A DNA stretch of 13,526 bases from JBGPLH01 sp041486365 [NCBI: Thermodesulfobacteriota bacterium] (GTDB lineage Bacteria; JAUYMQ01), in contig JBGPLH010000053.1 of NCBI GenBank assembly GCA_041486365.1, positions 1 to 13,526 of the forward strand, in the 5' to 3' direction. A program made the translations under genes and the position numbers. Below, in pieces: positions 7,805 through 12,852 of the stretch. The stretch's first letter is position 1. Every line of letters starts with the position of its first letter. Below the pieces are notes generated by a model. It was not told the origin of the DNA, did no database searches, and saw only the letters and a list, made by a program, of their open reading frames with translations.

Positions 7805-7867
7805 CACGCGACGCACTTCGCGCGGAAAGGAAGACCTCGGGCGCGGCGGGCGCGATCCGGGGATGGA

Positions 7868-8512
7868 TCAGGAAGTGGACGGAGGCGTCGGGCGCCGCTT
7901 CTCGTCCGGACTACCGAGGCGCGCGTTGCAGGCACCGATCACATCGATCGCCGCGCCGCGCGCCGACTCGTACCGGTTGTACTCGCGGCGGATGTACTCG
8001 AGCCGCGGCTTGAGCAGGTGCGCCGGTTTGAGCAGCTGATCCTTGTGCCAGATGAGCCCCTCCCGCGATTCGCACGCGATCTCGACGTCGGGGGACATCA
8101 CGATTGCCTCCTCGGGGCACGCCTCCTCGCACAGGCCGCAGAACATGCAGCGCGACAGATCGATGTCGAATATCCGCGGGCGGCGCTCGATGGCTCGATC
8201 GGTCTCCTCCGGCACGATCGTGATGCAGCGGGGCGGGCAGGCGATCTCGCACATCCCGCAGGCCACGCAGCGCTCGGACCCGTCCGCCCGCGCCACGAGC
8301 ACGGGCATGCCGCGAAAGGCCGGTGGATACTGAACGCGCTGTTCGGGGTACTGGACGGTGGCGATTCGGGGCCTGCCGATGAGGAAGCCCCAGAGGTTCG
8401 AAAAGAAATGACGGGAGGTGACCGCCAGCCCGCGGATGATCTCCGGAAAGTAGAGCCGCTCCCAGAGATTGAGCGGCGCACCCCGTTTCACCTTCACGAC
8501 GCGTGCGGCCAT
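7868..8512 (-). CDS. nuoI: NADH-quinone oxidoreductase subunit I (complex I, two 4Fe-4S clusters)
   Basis: NuoI carries two tetranuclear iron-sulfur clusters (N6a, N6b) in the peripheral arm of complex I and relays electrons towards NuoB. The 214-residue product has TVQYPEQRVQYPPAFRG (52-68) and two ferredoxin motifs: Cys82, 85, 88, 92 (CVACGMCEIACPP) and Cys122, 125, 128, 132 (CMFCGLCEEACP). KDQLL follows as in typical NuoI. The C-terminal part after about 165 is an extension with a charged, proline-containing end. The ATG at 8512 is chosen over upstream in-frame sequence because MAARVVKVKRGAPLNLWERLY leads into the family region and GGGAGG precedes it. It lies 34 bp after the unknown gene that separates it from nuoB. 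No other nuo genes are in the window. Confidence 0.93.
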   Translation of the reverse strand: MAARVVKVKRGAPLNLWERLYFPEIIRGLAVTSRHFFSNLWGFLIGRPRIATVQYPEQRVQYPPAFRGMPVLVARADGSERCVACGMCEIACPPRCITIVPEETDRAIERRPRIFDIDLSRCMFCGLCEEACPEEAIVMSPDVEIACESREGLIWHKDQLLKPAHLLKPRLEYIRREYNRYESARGAAIDVIGACNARLGSPDEKRRPTPPSTS

Positions 8513-8546
8513 GAGGTGTGGCCTCCCCGGCGGCTCTCGGACCGGA

Positions 8547-9128
8547 TCAGTGGAAGACGGACTTCTTCCACTCGTAGTACTTCCGGAACTTCGGCGAGTC
8601 CAGATCGGATTGCACGTTGAAGTAGTACTTGACCGTGTGCCCGCACACCCGGCAACGCTTGTAGTAGTAGTTCCGGCCCAGCTCCTCGTGGATTTTCCCG
8701 ATCCGCTCCCGGTTCGCATCGGTGCAGCAGGCCGCCGGGTAGGGCGGAGAGACGATCCGCTTCGGGTATTCGTTCCGCGGCTTCTGGTCCTTCGTGTAGA
8801 CGATGATCGACTTGATGACGGGGCGGGGACCGGTTTGCAACGGCCGGCCAGGGCGCCGGAGGGAAACCTTGCTGACCGGCAGTCCCTTGCGGATCATCGG
8901 TGCGGGAGCGGGCGGGGGCGGAGGCGGAGGCGCCACGGGCTTCGCCGCCCGCGACGCGGGCTTCGCAGGGCGCTTGCGGCTCGCGGGCTTGGCCGAGCGC
9001 TTGCGCCCGGCTGCGCGCACGGGCTTGCGCGCGGGCTTGCGCGCGGGCCGGGCCGGCCTTGCGCGGCGCGTTCGGTTGGCCTTCGCGGCCGTGATCTTTC
9101 GGGCCTTCCGGGTCGGAGAGGTCTTCAC
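8547..9128 (-). CDS. Unrecognised basic protein: Lys/Arg/Pro/Ala-rich tail plus possible zinc ribbon
   Basis: I do not recognise this 193-residue protein. Residues 1-65 are almost only Lys, Arg, Ala, Pro and Ser, with repeated KPA/RPA/RKP units like histone H1-type bacterial tails. Residues 67-73 are seven prolines. The rest looks folded, with a hydrophobic patch (VIKSIIVY, 104-111), a Cys pair at 134-135, and CRVCGHTVKYYF with Cys159 and Cys162. CC-x23-CxxC could bind zinc, in the style of NrdR or Ogr zinc ribbons, but that is inference. The start is GTG 9128, four bases after the nuoB stop, with only a weak AGTAGG before it. An ATG at residue 78 lacks a ribosome-binding site. GC-rich third positions through the tail support coding. 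Lying between nuoB and nuoI, it may be a lineage-specific complex I accessory or a nucleic-acid-binding protein. Confidence 0.8.
   Translation of the reverse strand: MKTSPTRKARKITAAKANRTRRARPARPARKPARKPVRAAGRKRSAKPASRKRPAKPASRAAKPVAPPPPPPPAPAPMIRKGLPVSKVSLRRPGRPLQTGPRPVIKSIIVYTKDQKPRNEYPKRIVSPPYPAACCTDANRERIGKIHEELGRNYYYKRCRVCGHTVKYYFNVQSDLDSPKFRKYYEWKKSVFH
9021..9044. repeat. Two perfect 12-bp tandem copies inside the basic tail
   Basis: GGGCTTGCGCGC occurs twice in direct tandem (9021-9032, 9033-9044). On the minus strand it encodes ARKP units of the basic tail of the unknown protein. The tail probably grew by small in-frame duplications. Confidence 0.7.
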
Positions 9129-9132
9129 GTGC

Positions 9133-9657
9133 CTACTTCGCGTCGAGCAGGGGAAGGTTGTCGAGCTCCACATGCCGGCCCGTCGGCGGGACGGGTTCAC
9201 GGCTCACCCGTTCCTGGAGCTTGATCAGGCCGTCGAGCACCGCCTCGGGACGAGGAGGGCATCCGATCACATAGATATCCACGGGGATGATCGTGTCGAT
9301 CCCCTGGACCGTCGCGTAGTTGTCATAGGGTCCGCCGGAGCAGGTGCAGCCCCCGAAGGCCATCACCCACTTCGGCTCGCACATCTGGTCGTAAACCTTG
9401 CGGAGGATTGGCGCCTGTTTGTGGCTGATTGTCCCCACCACCATCAGGAGATCCGACTGCCGGGGGGAAAACCGGGGAAGCGCCGCGCCGAAACGATCGA
9501 CGTCGTATCGGGGGCCGGCGACCGACATGAACTCCATGCCGCAGCACGCCGTGATGAAAGGATAGAGGAAGAACGAATACTTCCGACCCCATGCCACGAT
9601 CTTGTCCAGGCTGGACGTGAAGAACGGCGCGTCGTTGCCCAGTGCGACTTCCACCAT
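9133..9657 (-). CDS. nuoB: NADH-quinone oxidoreductase subunit B (complex I, cluster N2)
   Basis: NuoB holds cluster N2, which gives electrons to quinone. The 174-residue product has the usual length. Family motifs are WGRKYSFFLYPFITACCGMEF (23-43) with the ligand pair Cys38-Cys39, GPRYDVDRFG, DLLMVVGTISHKQAP, GGCTCSGGPYDNYATVQG (102-119) with Cys104, and YVIGCPPRPEAVLDGL (129-144) with Cys133. Cys106 is an extra cysteine where relatives usually have Ala or Ser. The ATG at 9657 has AGGGG (9665-9669) seven bases before it. A strong promoter match stands about 80 bp upstream, making nuoB the first gene of its unit. NuoC and NuoD, which normally follow, are missing; an unknown gene starts four bases after the stop. 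Confidence 0.95.
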   Translation of the reverse strand: MVEVALGNDAPFFTSSLDKIVAWGRKYSFFLYPFITACCGMEFMSVAGPRYDVDRFGAALPRFSPRQSDLLMVVGTISHKQAPILRKVYDQMCEPKWVMAFGGCTCSGGPYDNYATVQGIDTIIPVDIYVIGCPPRPEAVLDGLIKLQERVSREPVPPTGRHVELDNLPLLDAK

Positions 9658-9676
9658 GCCGAAGCCCCTGAACCGT

Positions 9677-9701
9677 CCGGCCCCGGGGCCCCTCGGGCCG
9701 G
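9677..9701 (-). promoter_or_regulatory. GC hairpin in the nuoB 5' leader
   Basis: CCGGCCC (9677-9683) pairs with GGGCCGG (9695-9701). The loop itself contains self-complementary GGGGCCCC. It lies between the predicted transcription start and the nuoB Shine-Dalgarno sequence, so it could limit or tune translation. No known riboswitch class is recognised. Confidence 0.4.
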
Positions 9702-9714
9702 TAAGGTCCCGGGG

Positions 9715-9742
9715 ATTTTACTCAGAAAGCCCGGCCTGTCAA
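9715..9742 (-). promoter_or_regulatory. Sigma70-type promoter of the nuoB unit
   Basis: On the minus strand a perfect TTGACA (9737-9742) and TAAAAT (9715-9720, 5/6) are separated by 16 bp, in the gene-free stretch upstream of nuoB and beyond the icd terminator. Transcription would start near 9708 and leave a leader of about 50 bases. Confidence 0.75.
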
Positions 9743-9826
9743 CAAAATGCCGGGGTCTGTTGCCATCTTCGTGGGCGTCAGCGTTCTGGCGATGCATTCT
9801 ATTGGCACCAAAGAACTTTCCCGCGC

Positions 9827-9844
9827 CTGCACGATTTTGTGCAG
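9827..9844. promoter_or_regulatory. Inverted repeat upstream of the nuoB promoter (possible operator)
   Basis: CTGCAC-N6-GTGCAG is a perfect 6-bp dyad between the icd terminator and the nuoB promoter, about 85 bp upstream of the -35 box. It has the form of a dimeric regulator site. No regulator is identified, and a chance occurrence is possible. Confidence 0.3.
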
Positions 9845-9879
9845 CGCCCTTCGACCCGGCTGCCAGATGGGCTTCCTGG

Positions 9880-9912
9880 AAAAAAACAACCCCCGGTGCG
9901 GAAACCGGGGGT
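9880..9912 (-). terminator. Intrinsic terminator of the ferritin-like/icd unit
   Basis: On the minus strand ACCCCCGGT and ACCGGGGGT form a perfect 9-bp stem around a 6-base loop, followed by TGTTTTTTT. It begins 30 bases after the icd stop. There is no T-run on the other strand, so it is directional. Confidence 0.92.
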
Positions 9913-9942
9913 GTCACAGTCGGGAAAACAGGGTGGAACCGC

Positions 9943-10944
9943 TCACCCCAGCGCCTTTATTACCGCCTCCGTGAACTCGCGGGTCGTCGCCTTTCCGCCG
10001 AGATCGGGCGTGCGGCGGGTGACTTCCCCGATGACGCGGTGAACGGCCTTCGATATCCGCTCCGCGGCCTCGGCCTCGCCGATGTGCCGCAGGAGCTCGA
10101 CGCCGGAGAGGATCACCGCGGTGGGGTTCGCAATCCCCTTGCCGGCGATGTCGGAAGCGCTTCCGTGCACCGCCTCGAAGAGGGCGTACTCGGCGCCGAA
10201 GTTGGCGCCCGGCACGACACCCAGGCCCCCGACCAGGCCCGCGGTCAGGTCCGAGATGAAATCCCCGTAGAAATTCTCCATGACGAGGATATCGAACTGG
10301 CCCGGGTTGGTGACGAGCTGCATGCAGGTGTTGTCGACGATCCGCTCATTGTACTCGATGTCGGGGTAGCGGCTCGAGACGCGCCGGCAGCAGTCGAGGA
10401 AGAGGCCGTCGGACATTTTCATGATGTTCGCCTTGTGCACGGCCGTGACCAGCCTGCGCTTCTCCCGGACGGCGAGGCTGAAGGCGTACTCGGCGATCCG
10501 GAGGCTCGCCCGCTCGGTGACGATCTTCAGCGTCTCCACGACGCCGGGGATCACCTCGTGCTCGATCCCCGAGTACATCCCCTCCGTGTTCTCCCGGACC
10601 ACGATGAGATCGACCCCGTCGAAGGGCGTGCGTAGGCCCGGAATGTTCCGCGCGCGGCGCACGCAGGCGTAGAGGTCAAGCGTCTTGCGGAGCGAGACGT
10701 TCACGCTCACGAAGCCCTTGCCGATGGGCGTCGTCACCGGCCCCTTGAGGGCCGTCCTCGTATGGCGGATCGTGTCGACCACGGAGGGGGGAAGGGGTAC
10801 GCCGTGCTTCTTCATCGCCTCCGCGCCCGCGACGACCGAGATCCAGTGGATCTCGACGCCGGCCGCCGCGATGACCTGGAGGGCGGCATCGGTCACTTCC
10901 GGTCCGATCCCGTCGCCGGGGATCAGCGTGCACTCGTGCTTCAT
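9943..10944 (-). CDS. icd: NAD-type isocitrate dehydrogenase (isocitrate/isopropylmalate dehydrogenase family)
   Basis: The enzyme oxidatively decarboxylates isocitrate to 2-oxoglutarate in the TCA cycle. The 333-residue product belongs to the beta-decarboxylating dehydrogenase family. Substrate residues are Ser80, Asn82, Arg86 and Arg96 in SVNVSLRKTLDLYACVRR, Tyr124 in ENTEGMYSG, and Lys171 in HKANIMK. Metal-binding aspartates are at 204, 228 and 232 (NFYGDFISD). In HGSASDIAGKGIANPTA an Asp stands where NADP enzymes such as E. coli Icd have Lys, pointing to NAD. ENTEGMYSG and LRKTLDLYACVRR favour isocitrate over isopropylmalate; homoisocitrate is a remote alternative. The ATG at 10944 overlaps the stop of the upstream gene as ATGA, and GGGGAGGA precedes it inside that gene. 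Confidence 0.9.
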   Translation of the reverse strand: MKHECTLIPGDGIGPEVTDAALQVIAAAGVEIHWISVVAGAEAMKKHGVPLPPSVVDTIRHTRTALKGPVTTPIGKGFVSVNVSLRKTLDLYACVRRARNIPGLRTPFDGVDLIVVRENTEGMYSGIEHEVIPGVVETLKIVTERASLRIAEYAFSLAVREKRRLVTAVHKANIMKMSDGLFLDCCRRVSSRYPDIEYNERIVDNTCMQLVTNPGQFDILVMENFYGDFISDLTAGLVGGLGVVPGANFGAEYALFEAVHGSASDIAGKGIANPTAVILSGVELLRHIGEAEAAERISKAVHRVIGEVTRRTPDLGGKATTREFTEAVIKALG

Positions 10945-11492
10945 CGTCGGATGGTCCTCCCCTTGGCTTTCGCCGGCTTGCGCCGCGGCCGGGCCCCCCG
11001 GACCCGGAGATCGTCCGGATGCACGATCCCTTGCTCGATCAGCCGGAGCACCGCCTTCAGCGTCTTCACGTGCTCCTTTTCCTCCTTCATGAGCCCCACG
11101 TAGAAGGCCCGCGCCTCCGTGTCCGGCATCGTGCGCGCGTTGAGACGGTAGAGGTCCTCCGAGCGCTTCTCCTCCTCGAGGGCCGCGCGCAGGATCGCCT
11201 GCGCGCCGGGTTCCCCTCCCGAGAGGATAGCGCTGATCCGGTCGCGCCCTCGCATTTTCGAGAGGGATCGCAGCTCATCGAGGAACCGCTGCGTCCCCTC
11301 CTCCCCCAGGCGCGACCGCGCGAATCGCTCCGAAAGCTCCGACAGGTGCCGACGCTCCTCCCGCGAGAGGAACTCCAGCGCGGCGCGGGCCTCTGGGTCC
11401 CGCACCTGGCCGAGGGCGGCCTCGTAGAACGCCATCGCTTCGAACTCGCGCTGCAGGGAGAAGCGCAGCGCGTCGCGCATATAGTCGCTCAC
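10941..11492 (-). CDS. Rubrerythrin-like ferritin-fold protein with a basic C-terminal tail
   Basis: This is a predicted di-iron four-helix protein of about 183 residues. Helix A has REFEAMAFYEAAL (Glu18), helix B EERRH (Glu46, His49), helix C LEEEKRSEDLY (Glu106-108, Tyr115) and helix D KEEKEHV (Glu138, His141), which together supply the ExxH ligand pattern of the rubrerythrin family. No rubredoxin domain is present. The last 20 or so residues are Arg/Lys-rich (ARPRRKPAKAKGRTIRR). Iron storage or peroxide reduction is inferred, not shown. The frame opens at 11705, but the promoter (11611-11638) lies inside that stretch, so the start is placed at GTG 11492, which has GGAG eight bases before it and leads into helix A. 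The stop overlaps the icd ATG. Confidence 0.82.
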   Translation of the reverse strand: MSDYMRDALRFSLQREFEAMAFYEAALGQVRDPEARAALEFLSREERRHLSELSERFARSRLGEEGTQRFLDELRSLSKMRGRDRISAILSGGEPGAQAILRAALEEEKRSEDLYRLNARTMPDTEARAFYVGLMKEEKEHVKTLKAVLRLIEQGIVHPDDLRVRGARPRRKPAKAKGRTIRR

Positions 11493-11507
11493 GTCCTGCT
11501 CTCCGGT

Positions 11508-11547
11508 GGCGTCCCCGCGTCCGGGGGTCCCCCTCCCGGGGGTCCCC
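11508..11547. repeat. Repeated GG(G/C)GTCCCC elements in the leader of the ferritin-like/icd unit
   Basis: GGCGTCCCC (11508-11516), GGGGTCCCC (11524-11532) and GGGGTCCCC (11539-11547) are spaced 15-16 bp apart. The two GGGG-T-CCCC copies are near-perfect palindromes inside a longer direct repeat, CCGGGGGTCCCC. They lie between the promoter and the GTG start, so they could be operator sites, an RNA structure or a G-rich motif. Confidence 0.6.
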
Positions 11548-11610
11548 GGCGTCACGAGGACCGACTGTGGGAATGCGGCACCCGACGAGATCTGATGGCG
11601 GCGTGCTCCC

Positions 11611-11638
11611 AGCATAGTCCGGGACCGATCGCTGTCAA
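11611..11638 (-). promoter_or_regulatory. Sigma70-type promoter of the ferritin-like/icd unit
   Basis: On the minus strand a perfect TTGACA (11633-11638) and TATGCT (11611-11616, 4/6) are separated by 16 bp, the same spacing as at the nuoB promoter. Transcription would start near 11604, leaving a leader of about 110 bases before GTG 11492. Confidence 0.7.
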
Positions 11639-11687
11639 GGAAACGGAGCAAATCACGACCGATCGGGGTCCGGAGGGAATTAGCGAG

Positions 11688-11716
11688 TTCTAACGGATCT
11701 CTCATGGGACTTTAAT
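11688..11716 (+). promoter_or_regulatory. Weak candidate plus-strand promoter
   Basis: TTCTAA (11688-11693, 3/6) and TTTAAT (11711-11716, 5/6) are 17 bp apart, pointing away from the ferritin-like gene into a gene-free stretch that ends in a hairpin with a T-run. It is listed because the two together could define a small RNA. The -35 box is poor. Confidence 0.25.
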
Positions 11717-11838
11717 TCCGCTCCCGTAGAGTGGGCACCGTAGTCGCTCGGGCAATCACGAGCAAACCTCCATCGAAAGTGAACGACCAGAAGCTGTAGC
11801 CGAACATCCTGTTAATCCGTGGCGCAGGATTTCGGCCC

Positions 11839-11869
11839 GACCCGGGGCGCCCCCTCTTCGCCCCGGGTC
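11839..11869. other. Perfect 11-bp hairpin downstream of ilvE
   Basis: GACCCGGGGCG (11839-11849) pairs with CGCCCCGGGTC (11859-11869) around a 9-base loop. It lies 20 bp from the second hairpin, on the side away from ilvE, and has no T-run on either strand. It could be a back-up stop, an RNA 3'-end structure or part of a plus-strand small RNA. Confidence 0.6.
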
Positions 11870-11889
11870 ACCCTTCGCGGCACCAATCG

Positions 11890-11915
11890 AAAGCCGGGCC
11901 TTCGGGCCCGGCTTT
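11890..11915 (-). terminator. Terminator hairpin downstream of ilvE, possibly bidirectional
   Basis: AAAGCCGGGCC and GGCCCGGCTTT form a perfect 11-bp stem 17 bases after the ilvE stop. On the minus strand the stem ends in TTT and continues CGATT, a modest U-tract. On the plus strand the loop is TTCG closed by C-G, a very stable RNA tetraloop, and the tail is TTTTGATTT, which is the better U-tract of the two. It can therefore end transcripts from either side. Confidence 0.8.
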
Positions 11916-11932
11916 TGATTTGCCGCGCGCGA

Positions 11933-12850
11933 TCAGAAGGCCGTGAGCCAGTCGCGGTACTTCGCGTCTTTCCCCTTGACCACGTCGAAGAACGCCGACT
12001 GCAGGACCGACGTCATCGGTCCCCGGCGCCCCTCGCCGATCACGCGGTTGTCCACCTCCCGGATCGGCGTCACCTCCGCCGCGGTGCCGGTGAGAAACGC
12101 CTCGTCGGCGGTGTACAGCTCGTCGCGGGTGAAGCGCCGCTGCTCGACGGGGATCCCCTTGTCGGCCGCCATTCGCAGGATCGAATCGCGCGTGATGCCC
12201 AGGAGCACGTTCGGCGGAGGCGGCGTGTGCAGCACTCCGTCGCGTACCATGAAGATGTTCTCGCCGCTCGCCTCCGCGACGGAGCCTTCCGCGTCCAACA
12301 TGATCGCCTCGTCGTAGCCGTCCTTCATCACCTCGCGCTTGGCCAGGATCGAGTTCACGTAGAAGCCGCAGACCTTCGCCTTCGTCATCGCGGCGTTCAT
12401 GTGATGGCGCTGGAAGGAGGAGATCTTCGCGCGGATCCCCCGCTCGAGGCCCTCCTCCCCGAGGTACGCGCCCCAGGGCCAAACCACGATGGTCACGCGC
12501 GTGGGATTGTCCGTCGCGTACAGACCCATCGCGCCCTCGCCGATGAACGCGAGCGGCCGGATGTACCCTTCGCGCAACCCGTTGGCGACCAGCGTCTCGA
12601 CGATGGACGCGGCAATGCGCTCCCGCGGGAAGGGGATCGGCATCTGCACGATATGGGCCGAGTGGAAGAACCGGTCGACGTGCTCCTTCAGTCGGAAGAC
12701 GGCCGAGCCGCCGCCCGCGGTGCGGTAGCAGCGAATCCCCTCGAAGACGCCGAGCCCGTAGTGCAGGGTGTGGGTCAGCACGTGGACGTTCGCCGCGTCC
12801 CAGTCCACCAGCTTCCCGTCAAGCCAGATCTTCTTCACCTTTTCGACCAC
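11933..12850 (-). CDS. ilvE: Branched-chain amino acid aminotransferase (fold-type IV PLP enzyme)
   Basis: IlvE reversibly transfers amino groups between glutamate and the 2-oxo acids of valine, leucine and isoleucine. The 305-residue product has the normal length. Visible motifs are [19 protein letters not shown] (7-25), [16 protein letters not shown] (27-42), the PLP lysine in [12 protein letters not shown] (Lys159), GYDEAIMLD, the PLP-binding glutamate in [11 protein letters not shown] (Glu193), and GITRDSIL. The usual GNY after the lysine is GFY here. The frame is open further upstream, over the previous gene, but GTG 12850 is two bases after that gene's stop, has AAGGGGA (12856-12862) before it and matches the family N-terminus. 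A GTG four codons later is also possible. It is probably co-transcribed with the J-domain/TPR gene and ends at the hairpin at 11890-11915. Confidence 0.93.
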   Translation of the reverse strand: MVEKVKKIWLDGKLVDWDAANVHVLTHTLHYGLGVFEGIRCYRTAGGGSAVFRLKEHVDRFFHSAHIVQMPIPFPRERIAASIVETLVANGLREGYIRPLAFIGEGAMGLYATDNPTRVTIVVWPWGAYLGEEGLERGIRAKISSFQRHHMNAAMTKAKVCGFYVNSILAKREVMKDGYDEAIMLDAEGSVAEASGENIFMVRDGVLHTPPPPNVLLGITRDSILRMAADKGIPVEQRRFTRDELYTADEAFLTGTAAEVTPIREVDNRVIGEGRRGPMTSVLQSAFFDVVKGKDAKYRDWLTAF

Positions 12851-12852
12851 GG

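Larger units (their letters stand above)
11706..11932. other. Gene-free stretch between ilvE and the ferritin-like unit
   Basis: This stretch is less GC-rich than its surroundings up to about 11830, then holds two perfect 11-bp hairpins (11839-11869 and 11890-11915). A 31-codon frame on the minus strand (ATG at 11807, stop 11712-11714) has CAGG touching the ATG and no useful spacing, so it is not called as a gene. ATCCTG/CAGGAT near 11806-11830 is a weaker dyad. No tRNA, known riboswitch or mobile-element end is recognised. The right end serves as the ilvE terminator; the rest may hold a small RNA or only upstream promoter DNA. Confidence 0.5.

Noticed and set aside
7699-7935. Small minus-strand frame encoding KCVACCHHER, suggestive of a heme c site
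   Set aside because: The spacing is CxxxCH or CC, not CxxCH; the frame overlaps both nuoI and lpdA, and has no signal peptide.
6282-8039. 585-codon plus-strand open frame opposite lpdA
   Set aside because: No recognisable domain, composition typical of an antisense shadow, and lpdA on the other strand is certain.
8941-9070. Repeat array such as CRISPR in the GC-rich repetitive segment
   Set aside because: The repeats are short, in-frame KPA/RKP codon repeats inside an open frame, with no constant repeat and unique spacers.
8803-10635. 610-codon plus-strand open frame opposite nuoB, the unknown gene and icd
   Set aside because: It crosses the icd terminator and the nuoB promoter, has no motifs and no ribosome-binding site, and the minus-strand genes explain the region.
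9943-10944. 3-isopropylmalate dehydrogenase (leuB) as the identity of the icd gene
   Set aside because: ENTEGMYSG and LRKTLDLYACVRR match NAD-type isocitrate dehydrogenases better, and no leuC/leuD is adjacent.
11493-11705. Ferritin-like gene starting at ATG 11705
   Set aside because: The best promoter lies inside this stretch, the added residues are low-complexity with TPGRG repeats, and GTG 11492 has GGAG at proper spacing and starts at helix A.
11706-11932. tRNA, known riboswitch or mobile-element end in the gene-free stretch
   Set aside because: No cloverleaf, no recognisable riboswitch core and no terminal inverted repeats with target duplication could be found by eye.
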